Numbered from the stretch's first letter, positions 1 to 11,594 are shown. The stretch is DNA of 64,000 nucleotides from Akebia trifoliata (GCA_017979445.1 CM030708.1:34786721-34850720); one strand, 5' to 3'. The notes: a model not told the origin generated them from the sequence alone. Made by a program: numbers and translations.

Positions 1-881
1 CAAAGGATTTGGTTAAGATACGCCAGATTCCACCTAGTATACAAATGAAACCTAACCATATATGTCCAATTATAGCTTCTAAATAATCGACACTAACAAT
101 CCATCCTTATTCCACAAAAAGGGGATTTTAGTATATAACTAAATATGACACCTAGAGTCCTGGACCAAGGGTCAAGTTGGTAATTTTTCTCACATCCCCC
201 TCCCCCAGGAGCCCAAGTGTCATATACACCCTCAAAATAGGGAGCCTTGAATACAAGAAGAAAAGCACCTACACATAACAAGATTAGGTGAATACCCAAA
301 ATACTCTCCCTTAGTTTAGCACTATTGGGGCTGCTATTCATTTCATGAATTTACTTATTTCTTTGTTTTTTCCCACTCATTCATCTCAGCATCCTTGTCT
401 TTGCTATGTTCATCTTGTCAATGTGTTGTTTCTTCATTACCGAACATCTTGGTCACAAAATTGGCATGATATAATAATCTTAAAGGACACCTATTTGAGT
501 TTTCACGGCATGATTTTCACTTGTGAAGATTCTGCAAAAGATATCATTGCTTGCCTCAGCAAAGGGTGGTAGGAATTTTGGCTTCTATCTATTAGTTGTT
601 CATGCACATGTAAAATGATCTTAATTAATTTTATCAGAAAATTTTCCTGCTTGAAATCGGCCAAAAAAAAGAAAATTTTCACTACAAGAATATATTAAAT
701 TTTAAAAGAAAAAAAAAAATCTGGGTTCACTTTGAGGCTTTAGCGAACCAATCAGAAACCTCTCTTTACATTTAATCTCAAAACAAGCCTTTATAACTAC
801 TTAAGCATATGTCGCCCACCAGTGCATGTTAGTATTTTGATATCATAGGATATGATTGAAATTGCATTTTAAAATGCTTAC
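1..881. other. Intron of the ALE2-like gene running off the left edge; no coding exon seen
   Basis: No kinase-like reading frame was found on the minus strand here. The stretch 345-480 resembles, base for base in several runs, the LINE-like remnant at about 44280-44360, so part of this intron is probably an old retroelement fragment. An 82-codon frame at 93-341 (-) has no recognisable similarity and is taken as chance. Confidence 0.5.
345..480 (-). mobile_element. Possible degraded LINE reverse-transcriptase tail
   Basis: The plus-strand run from 'ttatttct' through 'catcctcgtcttt'-like text to 'gttgtttct' parallels the better preserved LINE remnant at 43985-44400. If the similarity is real, the element reads on the minus strand. 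It is short and shows no intact reading frame. The assignment rests only on comparison within this window. Confidence 0.35.
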
Positions 882-3800
882 CAGTTTCTTTGACCGCTGC
901 TTTCTTCTTTCCTCTTCCAGATTTGAATGAACAGATTATCAGCACAGACATAACCATGATGATCAAGACACCAGCACTGACACCAATAATAAGAACCAAG
1001 TGTGAATGTTTCTGTCCATTAGTAGCATTGAGTGGCATAGGAGAGGGATGATGACGTGGGACAGTTACAGGTGAAGTAGATGCATTGGGAGCTGTAAACA
1101 GATTTAGCAAGTTAAATAAAATTCATACAAATCCAGAAAGGGACAAAAAGTGTGCATGAGAGAGAGTTTGTCCATCAAAGCAAATGGATTTTATCAAAAG
1201 CAGATTCCGAACAATAAGAAGGATCATTGGCTAAAAGTAAATTGCAAACCAAATCAGATGTTAGTATAACTTATGCAAGTAAAAATTCATTCTCTTGGAA
1301 CTGAGCAATTTTGTCCTTGCGCTACAAGATTAAACAGTGGTACTTCACTTGCTGAGGGGAGGGGGTGAGGGAATAAACAATGACAATAGGAAATTTTTTT
1401 ACATTTAAACTTCTCCAACAACAGCATTCAATTAGATAAAAGACATTTGTACACAGCAAAAATAGGTGCGTTGGCATTAAGAAGCCTGCAATATATGTCT
1501 GATTTCTGCTCTTCTCTTGCTGATTTTCACAGAGAAAATCCAGTACCACTTAACTTCCAGTGAGGATCTCGGTGATTCTGGGACCCAAATCTGCTTTGAT
1601 ACCAGATGATGTAAATAAATCAACGGTCCCCAATTTGCAATAACATTGTCAAAGAAAGCTTCCAAGCCAAAATGAAGGTGGGATGGGGAGCAAGCTCCTA
1701 ACCAAAGCCTAACACTCTCAGGGAAGGAGGAAAAACACTCAGCTCTCTTTCTCTAAAATTCGTAATTCAAAAACTACCCCAAACAACCAAAAGATGGGAT
1801 TCTAGCCATAAGCTTATCCTCTCAACCCAACCCTTCATCTACAAAAGAGAACCAAAATTACAACAAAAAGTTCAAAGGTGCTATGATTCCATAATGAAAT
1901 GCAGAGCATAAAGAAACAATATTGAGGGTCTATTTCTTATAAATAAGGTGTGGTAACTATATTACATATTATAGAATTGTGCATGACACCAAGCAAAGCA
2001 ATCATACCAATCTGGTGACGACTTTAATTAAGCCAACACTCTTGCCAAACATTACATTATGCTTACCTTTCTTACATAAAAAGGTTTTGTGAAACAGTTC
2101 TTAGGAAAATGTTTGTAACAACATATAGAAGAAGTCATCTTCTCTATCAGAGACCTACGGTAAAGTTAACAAATCAATCCCATTATAAAGTCCATTTTTC
2201 TGCAAATCACGCATAAGCAATATCGATATAAACCCAACATATATCCACCTAGTTCTAATGCTCCAAGTCCAACAGTAAACAGTGCCACATGATTGAGAAG
2301 TTGCATTTTGTTAGTTAGATTCAAGCACATAAGAGGGAAACTCAAAATTACCTGGAGAATGATGTGGGGGCTTAAACCAGCTCAAGTTAAGCAGCTTGTA
2401 ATCACCCACTAATGCAGGATCAAGATGAATCCTGTGGATAGCAAGTGAAGAATTTATGTTTTTCACAGCACTGGCAGAGAAACTTATCCCTGTATATGGT
2501 GTTATATCCATTGAAATATTCAGCCTTGATAAGCTGAGTACATAAAAGTTGATAATCTGAAACTGGGAAACTCGCAAACCAAGCTGAGAAGCTAATTCTT
2601 CCAGAAAAGGACTCAAATTCGAACTAAGTGAAACATTCAGAAGGAGAAGATCAAGTTTTATAGGATAAACACAATGGCAAGCCTGACTCCCTCGTTTCAC
2701 CACCATATTTGGTTCACAACAGTCTGACCAAGTGTAGAATCAAAACACCCAAATTAAGACCAAAGCAAACATTTCTCAATATAAAGCACAAAACTAACAA
2801 TAAAAGTAAAAATCGTAGTCTAGCTAACTTTGATAACTTATTGATGGAAACATTATTAGAAATTTACACAAGCTCGCTAAATCAAATGATAGAAACATAT
2901 CTTACCAGAGATGCGAGGAGACAATGGTGGCTGAACTAAACCAGAAGGACTTGTACCAGAAATAGAATGGGTTGGGGCAACACCAGCCAAACGGGGTGGT
3001 AGAAGGCCAGCAGTGGGGCCTAATAATAGGCTCCTCTTAATCAGGGGTTCTGACAACCATGAACTTGATGGGAGGTGACCTGAACTTGTTAACGAGCCAT
3101 AGCCCGGAGGCTGAGTTGGCATTAGCATAGGCGATGGTGCACCATGTGGTAAAAAAAGCTTCCGATGCCATTGACGAAAATTTGGAGGATTTACAGGTAT
3201 TGGTTGTTCCGGAATAACATGCTTGGAAATTGCCACATCAGTTGGAGACAACGAAGGTGGTTTGGCTAAAAAGATGGGCAATTCTGCGTCTATATTGGAT
3301 GCCATATAAGATAAAACGAGCATATATTCCAGTAATAACCATTGAATCTTTTTCAGTTGTCCTGTAAATTCAGAATTTAGAACAAATTTCAATATGGTGA
3401 AGACGTTGATGATAGGAATCAATCAGAGCTTAAAGAAAAACATATTAATTAGATAGTGAAGTAATTTCATGCTTGCAAGGCTTGAAATTTTATTGAATTC
3501 TCCCAAATTAAACATAACACAGCTACCTGTGTCACAAATAAACTCCAAGAAAAACTAAAATTTTTTATGACCTAGAATTAATGATCACTTCAAGTTTCCA
3601 CAAGAACGATAAACTAATGCGTATTGAGGTAAAAAATAGTCCATAAGAAAGCCTAAACTAGTTCAACAACTCTAAAACCATAAAAAACCCTAACTGAATC
3701 AACTTGAGAGTTCCATCAAACAAATCGTTATAAGTTTAATCAAGCAAATACTCTGCATTTCGCAAAATTACTAAAGAAACATTTCAATAACACCACATAG

Positions 3801-3918
3801 AAATTAAAATCCAAATAAACAATAAAAGGAGAAAAAAAATTGAAACTATAACCATTAAAGTAGATCGAAAAACAACATTACCGTCAGAAATTAAGATCGA
3901 GACAGCAAAATCAGACAT
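882..3918 (-). CDS. ALE2-like receptor-like serine/threonine kinase, N-terminal half (partial)
   Basis: Four exons are visible on the minus strand: 3882-3918, 2906-3361, 2352-2723 and 882-1091. All have GT-AG borders and every junction is in phase, giving 358 codons. The start chosen is ATG at 3918, with an in-frame stop upstream. Residues about 17-35 form a hydrophobic signal segment. A Pro/Ser-rich stretch follows, then a Cys-rich module starting DCCEPN and containing ACHCVYPIKLDLLL, which is the extracellular signature of the ALE2 / At4g02010 receptor-kinase family. A second Pro-rich linker leads to one membrane helix (LVLIIGVSAGVLIIMVMSVL) and a basic stop-transfer GRGKKK. The last donor (ACTG|GTAAGC) opens an intron longer than 880 bp, so the kinase domain lies left of the window. 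ALE2 acts at the plasma membrane in epidermal/cuticle specification in Arabidopsis. The family assignment is firm; orthology to ALE2 itself is not shown. Confidence 0.85.
1092..2351. other. 1.26-kb intron of the ALE2-like gene
   Basis: Bounded by the donor at 2351 and the acceptor at 1092 on the minus strand. It holds two overlapping minus-strand frames (1322-1549 and 1477-1665) with protein-like text (for example NWGPLIYLHHLVSKQIW) but no domain I recognise. They may be a degraded repeat. Nothing else is clear. Confidence 0.45.
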
Positions 3919-6900
3919 CGCCAAAGACGTATAATTCAAATACTTCAGATCTGTATAATTTTAAGAAACCTTCGATGATATTGATCTGTAAAAGATCGTA
4001 GAAAAACATAAGAACTTGAATCCGAAAGAACACTAGGAGCACTTATAGACGCCATCGCTAAGTTCTGACAAAGGATCGAGAGGTGGCGAAATTAATCGAA
4101 TCGGAGCTCGTAATGAATAGTTTAGAGAATCGAACGCCATTAACAGAAAGAAAATCAGATATTTCAATTCCAGAAAATCTGATTAGTGAAAAAGAAATTC
4201 GTAGATTTTTCGAACTCTTGGAAGAGATTTACTTGTTTCGGTACAAATCCTTGATATCTCGACAAAAAAAAAAAATCTAGTTCGCAAGGAAGTAGAAGCG
4301 TAAGTTTTTTTTACGACTAACGTACGCTTTTTAACGGAAAAGTATTTATAACGGTAAAAACGGATAGACGGCACCGTTAAGTGTAGGAAAAGAAATAAAA
4401 AAACAAAGGATATATATATTTTTCAATATTTGTTAGGTAAAATTTGGACCGAAATCGCGCCTTATTTTGTACGAATTCGGTAGCGCGAAAAATGGTTAAT
4501 TACAAAAAAGTCCTTTGAAATGACACAATTACCCTCATGTGATGAAAATCCGAGTTCATCTGCTAAATAAAAATGGTTCATCAGCTTTAATAGATGAAAC
4601 TCGTTACGTTCCAAGTCAATCGTGTTAACTCACCAAACCCAGTGGAGCCGAAACGAGTCAATAGAGAAGTATATGTTACAAACTGAAGGGCCTTGTGGTC
4701 ATTTGAACTGTTTTTTTAATCTGTATTTTTGACAAGTTAGGAAGATTTCAGGCTGATTTAGACATGTCTATACAATGACCGATATGCCCATTATCTCCAA
4801 TCTTGAAAAAAAAACCCTTCATTTTCATTCAAAAAGTCAACCATTTTCTAATTCTTCAACTTTTATATTAAATTATTTCTAGCCCATTAAACCCCGTCTT
4901 TAATTCATCATTTTCAATCATATTTTTACTTCTTTTACAAATCCTTAGATTTTTTCTATTAAAATTTTCATTGTCTTTAATTTCCCCAAAATTTTCATCA
5001 TGTTTTTGAGAGTTGAAAGGTGAAATTTGTAGATTTTTAGTTTGAAGAAGAGGATAAATTTTTTTAACGAAGAAGTTTTGAGATTATTATTATTATTATT
5101 TTTTTTTGTCTTCAAGAGGTTTTTTTATTAGAAGTTAAACATAGGGGCATTTAAGTCATTTTTTTCTATCTCTCACATAAGATCGAATTCAAAGAGACAA
5201 GTTGGTAGTTTTGAAAATTCAGGTGTTCTCCTCGAATATTGGGGAAGTGAAGCATCTAAATCATCCATGATTTTATGATATTTTCTTTGGTTCCTTTGTC
5301 CCCACAAAATTAAGTGGTACCAACCCTATTCTTGATTTATTATTAATTAAGAGTTTTAATACATAAGTTTCTCTCCATCATTATTCAACTAAATATAAAA
5401 TACTCAGATTATTTAACATTAAAACAAAGATATAATTCTAATTTATTTGTTTTTTTTTTTTTACCATAAAGAATATAAATTTAGATTATCCCCAAAAATA
5501 TAAAAATCAAAACTAAAAGACTTGGTATTAGAGGTCTTTATCCCTACCCAACCCTAACTAACAAACCAACAAGGTCTTGATTCATCGATGGTGACCCTTA
5601 CAGGACCAAGAAAATCAGCTATGTCCACTAGCAAAATGAGGAAAGATCATCCATGTCAGCTTCATACAGTTAGCAGATGCGAGCATTTAAGCATTTGATG
5701 ATGATGAAAGACACCTACGACTTCTTGCGTTGTCATAGAGAATTTTCATGTCCTTTCGTTGTGATCTACTATTAACATGAATTCTTTGATCAATGTTTAA
5801 CTTATAGGTATTTATTTTTATTTTATTTTGCATAGTTTGTTAGAATTACTAAATTTTATTTTTCACTAATCATTTGTACTTAATTTGAGAATTATAATCC
5901 CCATCGTCTTCCAAAAAAGTGCTCTATTAATTATTGAATATTAGTTTATATGAAAAATAATTATTTTATATGAACAAAAGAAAAAAAGAAATTGATTATC
6001 ACCCGGCCCAAATTTTAATTGCTTGGTTGCCTCGGAGACTCAGACGACTTGACCTTGAGCGAGTTGTGTTGATTTCGAACAAGTTCAAAAATAATGTTGG
6101 ATGGGCTATAGCTTAATAAACATCAATTGGGATTTATTTTTCCATCTATTTTTGATCGATTTCTTTTTCTTCTTTTTTCCTTTTTCTTTTTCTGCATCTT
6201 TTCTCCTTTTGTTTTGAAAAGTTAAGATAAGGTTTGGGGGATATGGCCCATTGAAGAGGTAGATAAAGGCATTGCTAGCCTCTTACATCCATCGCACCAA
6301 AAGAAAATTAGGAAACAAAATGCTGATCAGAGCAAGAATCAATCCAAAATACAAGGGTCCACGAGAAAAAGATTTTCTCGGAAAATGCAATTTGCAAGTG
6401 CATGATTGTGCCTTGTCATGGAAAACCCATTTTCTTAGGAAAAATGGCTGCCTCCTCGGAAGGAAAATATTTTCTACCAACTCCTGAAAAGTGATTTTCT
6501 CATATCCTGAAATTTATCTCTGATAATCATCCCACCCCCAAAAGGCCGAAAGCCGACTCTCTTTTTGATATTTTCTTAAGTGCAACTAAATGCTGAAAAT
6601 CATTTCCCAGGAAAATTTTCCCTCGAAAATGTTTGTTTTACAATCACACAATGCCCTAGAGAGTTGCTCACGCCTGATGGAATTTTTGATAAAAATTGGA
6701 TAGCCAATCTATGTCACAATAAAGATGGGGACACCAAAGGTCTCATTGGTTTATATACAAAGGATGAGATCACCTTCATAATTATCAAATTGATACTCAG
6801 TTTTATAAAATTTTCAACATCATTTCTTGAAATGCTTGAGCTCAAAAAACCATAATAAGATACAACAAGAATCAAAATCCAAAGAGAATTCAGTCCAATA

Positions 6901-6936
6901 TTTATGATTCAATATCACAAACAATAGCACATAGAA
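3919..6936. other. Spacer between the ALE2-like gene and the first DUF247 gene
   Basis: The first ~160 bp should contain the 5' UTR and promoter of the ALE2-like gene. An upstream ATG at about 4054 (-) opens a short frame ending before the main start and could be a uORF. The rest is AT-rich with many short homopolymers. The plus frame at 4083-4280 begins with GTG, not ATG, and is not supported. No gene, tRNA or recognisable transposon was seen between 4300 and 6900. Confidence 0.5.
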
Positions 6937-8307
6937 TTAAGACTTGTGAACAAAGAAAGAAAGAACAGAAAATACGGTTGATGCAAGAGTAAGAACAAGG
7001 AGTATAATTGCAGCAACAATCGAAAGAACAGCCCACGGACTGTTGAAATAATCACGCTTCAAAGTTGCTCGCCACACATGCCATTGAGTATCGCAATATG
7101 CATTCACTTTGTTGCAAAGCTCAGAATAATAGAAATTGACAAAGGTTACCTCACTACAAAGTTTATTGAAGAGTTTCGACACATCTTCATTGTCGCCTAA
7201 ATAACTTGTAATAATTCCATGTCGGCGGAGGAACCCCACATCGTTTGGAGAGTTTATAAGACTATCCATCAAGAAAGCGTAAGATGTCATGTAATTGTCA
7301 TGACCAGCACAGATCTGCTCCGAAGCAATAAAGTTTCGCAAGAGAGTATCTGTTTGGTCTTGAATGAGTATTGGAGGGATTTCTAAGACCCCATCGATAA
7401 ATTTTATGTCCAAGAAACTATGTTCCATGCTACCCTTCTTGAACTTGACCCCTGCCTGTCGGAGCTCCGTCACACTACGTAGAAATTTGCATTTTAATGT
7501 GTTGTTTCTTTCCGCCTCTTGAGGCGAAACATGGAATGTTTTGCACAATAGATCAAGTAAGTGTTTAGCTTCATTATTTGAGTACGTCTCAAGAACTTCG
7601 TCATTGCTTGGGGTCAAATGATCAAAGAAAAGGCTTGGCATCAAATGTTTAAAGAAAAGGAGTGTGAGTTTGGTAAGCGAGTGACCCCCCCCTTCGTTTA
7701 CCATTGTAATCTTGAATAAACTCACAAGAACACACATAGGGAGTTGGTTCTCAAGTAGTACCAAGTCGCGTACCAAACTTGCCATGTCACCACAGTTATT
7801 ATTGAATATGTGATCATCTGAGTCCGTCTCCACCTCACGAGCACTCTTTCGAAAGAGCTCGATTATGAATAAACCATCAAGTAGCATCATTTCTACAATA
7901 TTATCACTAATAGGGTCAATGGGTTCAGAGTAGCACTTACGAATTTTGACTTCTAACTTCCTGAGAGATTCAACACACTCCTCCAATTTTGCCTCCGGTG
8001 CTGTTGTTCGAGAGAGGAGAGCGCGTGCATAACGCAACTTATGATCTTCCATTTCTTGTAATCTTTCTTTTCCACGATGAAAAGGACCAATTGAGACCAT
8101 CTCAGGTGTGTATGCTTCTTTATTTATTTTGCGAAACTTCTCATGCACTCTATAAACACAACAATCACTCCCGAATGGTGAAGGAGACACATTATCAAGC
8201 TTTTCATTGATAGTATGAGCTAAAATCCTGTTCATTTCAATTAAAACATGATCTTCTCCTAGTCCTCCATTATCATGTTGAATTACATCACCATTATCAC
8301 CCTCCAT
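6937..8307 (-). CDS. DUF247 (UPF0481) membrane protein, tandem copy 1
   Basis: An uninterrupted 456-codon frame. The start is set at ATG 8307: just upstream sits a 3' splice site (CTTACAG|AAGA then ATG), so the longer frame with a TTG start is intronic. Family hallmarks are all present: VYRVHEKFRKIN, YTPEMVSIGPFHRGKE, MLLDGLFIIELFRKS, a LVLLENQLPM block, YMTSYAFLMDSLINSPNDVG, and a C-terminal hydrophobic segment (WAVLSIVAAIILLVLTLAS) near residues 425-450. DUF247 proteins are plant-specific and mostly of unknown function; in grasses a DUF247 pair is linked to self-incompatibility, which cannot be assumed here. Compared with copy 2 it carries a ten-residue internal duplication near HLMPSLFFDHLTPS. 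The neighbour 11778-13115 is a close paralogue on the same strand. Confidence 0.93.
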   Translation of the reverse strand: MEGDNGDVIQHDNGGLGEDHVLIEMNRILAHTINEKLDNVSPSPFGSDCCVYRVHEKFRKINKEAYTPEMVSIGPFHRGKERLQEMEDHKLRYARALLSRTTAPEAKLEECVESLRKLEVKIRKCYSEPIDPISDNIVEMMLLDGLFIIELFRKSAREVETDSDDHIFNNNCGDMASLVRDLVLLENQLPMCVLVSLFKITMVNEGGGHSLTKLTLLFFKHLMPSLFFDHLTPSNDEVLETYSNNEAKHLLDLLCKTFHVSPQEAERNNTLKCKFLRSVTELRQAGVKFKKGSMEHSFLDIKFIDGVLEIPPILIQDQTDTLLRNFIASEQICAGHDNYMTSYAFLMDSLINSPNDVGFLRRHGIITSYLGDNEDVSKLFNKLCSEVTFVNFYYSELCNKVNAYCDTQWHVWRATLKRDYFNSPWAVLSIVAAIILLVLTLASTVFSVLSFFVHKS

Positions 8308-8311
8308 TCTT

Positions 8312-9476
8312 CTGTAAGGCAATTAAAATTATTAGCCAATTAAAACCCCTACAAATTAAGAAAGATAGCATAATGGTATTTAAGGTATAGGTGTATGAAA
8401 ACCTACAGTTAATTCAGCTATTTCTCTACGTTAACCCAAATCTGGATCCATGTGGGACACTCTTTCGGATCAATTAATCAAACCCAATTCGACAGTCAGA
8501 AATTGCCAACAAGCTAGAGATTAACAAAAGTATTATTTCTTTTGGCATTTTAGAAAGAGTCGTGCTGGGGTGACACAGGATTTACTGTGATTCTCACAAT
8601 TCTGACGTGGAGATGCATACATAACCGTAGATGGTTTTTACTCGTATCGCAAGGAAACATATCTATGGTTATGTGCACATCTCACGTCAGACTTGTGAGA
8701 ATCGCAGTAAATACCATGTGTCATTCCAGCATTTTCCTTTTAGAAATACCCTCTGTTAATTGGTGACATTAGGTTTATGCCCCTTGACCGTAGGTCAACG
8801 TTGCCTTTTCTAGATGATTTAACAGTAAAATTTTGTTTGTTTTTTTTTTTAAATACCGAAATGCTCTTCAAATATTTAATTACTAAATTAAAATATTTGG
8901 TACAAAAAAAAATCGAAATTTCACTGTTAAATCATCAACGTTGACGTACAGTCAAGGGTGGTAAACCTAATATCACCAATTTAACAGGGGGTTGTTTCCA
9001 AAATACCCTATTTCGTTTGTCAAAAACCCATTGTCTTCAACATCTAGAGTAAATTGTTTCAAGATGATGGGTTTTTGGAGGAAAATTATGGGTATTTAGC
9101 GAGAGGTTGAAGACGACAAGGGCAACATAGTCATTTTCGTTAGGCCTTTCATAGAAGATACAGTCAAGAGGTATCTGATTATTAGTTTGAAAACTCTTGG
9201 GTACCCTCAAATATTAGACAACTGTTGGTTGAGGCCCTCCATCAAATTTACCGTTGGGATTTGAGTAAAAAAAAAACAGCAGATTTCCTAGAGATCAGTT
9301 CCTAGCCTCCTAGGGATACACCTTGTAGTTGGGGCTAGAAACCCCAACTGAGAGTGAGTGAGTCGTGATCCAATTAAATTAATGTTGTGCTGTGTGATCC
9401 TCCTAATATCTGCTAAAATTCTGAACTATAACAATAAAATCAAATATAAGAAGAAGGGAGAGAAAATAGGGCAAAC
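8312..9476 (-). other. 5'-UTR intron of DUF247 copy 1 (1165 bp)
   Basis: Inferred from a 3' splice site (TTACAG) four bases upstream of the ATG and a 5' splice site (CAG|GTTTGC) at 9477/9476. The corresponding sites and flanking sequence recur in copy 2, which is why I trust them. The intron contains the hairpin MITE at 8557-8737. No coding frame fills it. Confidence 0.6.
8557..8737. mobile_element. 181-bp hairpin MITE with 9-bp target duplication
   Basis: The two halves are inverted copies: TGCTGGGGTGACAC at the left end pairs with GTGTCATTCCAGCA at the right, and the arms stay paired through CTCACAAGTCTGACGTGAG-like text almost to the centre. The identical 9-mer TTTTAGAAA lies directly on both sides (8548-8556 and 8738-8746). 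That duplication length fits Mutator-type insertion. It sits in the leader intron of DUF247 copy 1. Confidence 0.75.
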
Positions 9477-9632
9477 CTGCTGATAAGAGCTAATTAAGAT
9501 TGAGAGAAGAAGAGAAAAACTCTGGTTTTGTAGACGAAATTGATCTTCTTTGCAACTCCAGATAGAATGATAGATATCCACAAAGAATGAATTTTAATTT
9601 TCTCTTAAATTAAGCAGATTTGGCTGAAAAAG
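9477..9632 (-). promoter_or_regulatory. Non-coding leader exon and proximal promoter of DUF247 copy 1
   Basis: On the minus strand this stretch ends at a splice donor (9477) and is alignable by eye with 16920-17085 upstream of copy 2 and with 22290-22345 in the pseudogene. Shared words include GCAACTCCAGA, GAATGAATTTTAAT and TTAAATTAAG. The exact transcription start was not determined. Confidence 0.5.
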
Positions 9633-9720
9633 TAGAAAGAAGATGCAGAGAAGAAGATGCAGGGAAGGAGAGGGAGAAGACCCAAATCAAACAAGGAATC
9701 TTTTTGTTTTTTTTTTTTTT

Positions 9721-9795
9721 TAAATTTATCTGTAAGCTGGACTTGAACCCACGACCTCAAAGTTGCAAACGCGGTATCTTCACTCAACTTAAACC
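9721..9795 (-). mobile_element. tRNA-derived SINE-like fragment
   Basis: Read on the minus strand it has a box-A-like TAAGTTGAGTG and a box B GGTTCAAGTCC (9739-9749 complement), preceded by GAGGTCGTG. The 20-odd bases around box B match the fragment at 55083-55141. It does not fold as a full tRNA cloverleaf by eye, so a SINE head is likelier than a tRNA gene. Confidence 0.5.
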
Positions 9796-9866
9796 TGAAA
9801 GCGACATAAAGCAAGAAACCTTTAAATTCTTAAAATGGATTAAAATATGACTAATAATTTTCCTAC

Positions 9867-9962
9867 GCCCCCGAAGATCATTTGCCTCGGGATACATATA
9901 ATCATAAATTTTTTTCTTGTGTATCCCGAGACAAATGATCTATGGTTCTGTGATGGGGGAGG
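9867..9962. mobile_element. Short hairpin MITE
   Basis: Inverted arms: GATCATTTGCCTCGGGATAC on the left pairs with GTATCCCGAGACAAATGATC on the right, and the outer CCCCCGA pairs with TGGGGGA. The core wording resembles the hairpins near 28680, 30190 and 30410, suggesting one family. Confidence 0.6.
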
Positions 9963-10029
9963 GGGTGGGGTCAGATTATCACGACTCTTAAAATATACAT
10001 TAAAAAAATGAGATGAATCATAATGCATA

Positions 10030-10395
10030 AGAGCAACTCCAACGCAATACCCTTCTCTCTACCCATCAGCTCCCAATTGTCGATATGGGTAAAATGGAGT
10101 TTGAAAAATTCAACTCCAACACAGGACCCATCTCTCACCATTTTTTGGGTCTAGACATTTTCAACACCAAAAAAAGGTACTCTCACTTGGTTACCTATCC
10201 TTTTTGGAGGGAAAAAATTTAGGCAGTTTGATTGAAAAAAATGTTAATTTAAGAAAGTTTTAAATCTGAATTGAAATAAAAATTTATTAAACAATTTAAG
10301 GGTAGCACTTATGGATATCATAAGGATACCCACAATAACTAAAAGACACATTTATGGGAATAAGTAGAAGGAGATGCTTTGGAGATGCCTATGTG
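10030..10395. mobile_element. Probable MITE with AGAGCAACTCCAACGC terminus
   Basis: The left end AGAGCAACTCCAACGC is a wording common in plant MITEs. The right end near 10375-10393 carries GAGATGCTTTGGAGATGCC, a loose inverted counterpart. Target duplications were not identified, so limits are approximate. Confidence 0.4.
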
Positions 10396-10456
10396 ATTTT
10401 GTAATAAAATTACATCATATAAAATGAAATTTTGTGAGTTTAACATCTATTTACTT

Positions 10457-11075
10457 AGAATAATGATAAACTGGCCCAAAGAAAGATACTCCAATACACT
10501 CTAAGTGATGTGGAATGTGCATAAAACCATAGATTTTTTTCCTTGTGTATTTGCCAAGTTTGAAACCAAGCTATGAATTCTATTGTTAGTCACATTGTCC
10601 ATGGTAACGACAAAAAGCAAAGATCATGCCCTCAGAATGCCTCCATCACGATATTCTTCAAAGGACTCACACCATAAGTAAGTGTGTGTTTGGTTAACAC
10701 TTCTGAGGTCTGAATAGGGCTGATCCACCTTTAAAATTCAGACTTCATAAGTTTTATTTCCATTTGTTTCGTTTCAGATTTTAGACTTTAGAACCAAAAA
10801 ATCAAAAGTTTTGAACCAACTATGAGGGGACATTGGATGAAACTTCTTAAGTCTGATTTCTAGTTTCCAGACTTTAGATATTTCCAGCTTCAGACTTTGG
10901 AAGTATTACCAAACATAGCCTAAATGAATCGTGATAAACTGACTCAAAAAAACCATACTCAACTAACGTGACATGTGCACAGAACCAAAGATTTTTCCTC
11001 GAGTGCTTTTTGTCGTTACTATGGACAATGTTACTAACAACAGAGTTTATAGCTTGGTTTGAAACTTGGCATATC
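10457..11075. mobile_element. Composite inverted-repeat element split by a nested MITE
   Basis: Segments 10553-10618 and 11005-11070 are inverted copies of about 66 bp (sharing GAAACCAAGCTAT, CATTGTCCAT and ACGACAAAAAGC). Segments near 10460-10540 and 10930-11000 are direct copies (sharing GATAAACTG and ACCA(T/A)AGATTTTT). Between them, about 10681-10922 is bounded by GTGTTTGGTTAACACTTCT and, inverted at the right, GGCTATGTTTGGTAATACTTCC, so a second MITE appears nested inside. No frame is present. Confidence 0.55.
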
Positions 11076-11189
11076 CATTAATATCCATATTTGAATTTAT
11101 CTCTGAGTCAAAACCTATTAGAGTCTGTTTTCAGTGATTCCACTTAGCCAAAGGAGTTGCTTGGCTTAATTCAAAAAAGTGTTGCACCT

Positions 11190-11594
11190 TTACAATAAGA
11201 AAATAATGGATATAACCAAGATCTTCAAGTAGAAAGCTAGAATATCACCCATAAGGATTATATCATTAAATATATAGCAGTAAAAGAATTGTGCCATATG
11301 GGCTGTGATAAATGAAGAGTGGGAATATGCAGCAATAAAATCCAACACATAATAGAAAATTGTTGAATTAGTCGAACAAGGCCTGTGGGGCTTGACGAAG
11401 ACCATATAACGCACTTTTAAGAAGGCAAATAATATGGGGCTTATTTGATCAATGAATCCTGGAGGTTGCTCCATAAAACCTGGTTCATTGAGACATCTAT
11501 GGAGAAAGGCATTTTTTTCATCATGTTGCTTTATATCCCAATCATGAGCCAATATTATTGTGAGAACAATTCGTATATTTAAACTATTACACAA
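11190..11594 (-). mobile_element. Ty1/copia reverse-transcriptase remnant
   Basis: A 134-codon open stretch keeps the copia polymerase wording DIKQHDEKNAFLH and FMEQPPGFID, then loses similarity in mid domain. The place of the catalytic tyrosine-x-aspartate-aspartate block reads YIFNDIILMGD, so the active site is broken. No integrase, protease or LTR was found beside it. It is a dead fragment lying just downstream of DUF247 copy 2, not a gene. Confidence 0.8.

Noticed and set aside
4083..4280. 65-codon plus-strand frame upstream of the ALE2-like gene
   Set aside because: Starts with GTG rather than ATG, overlaps the likely promoter/5' UTR on the other strand and has no domain.
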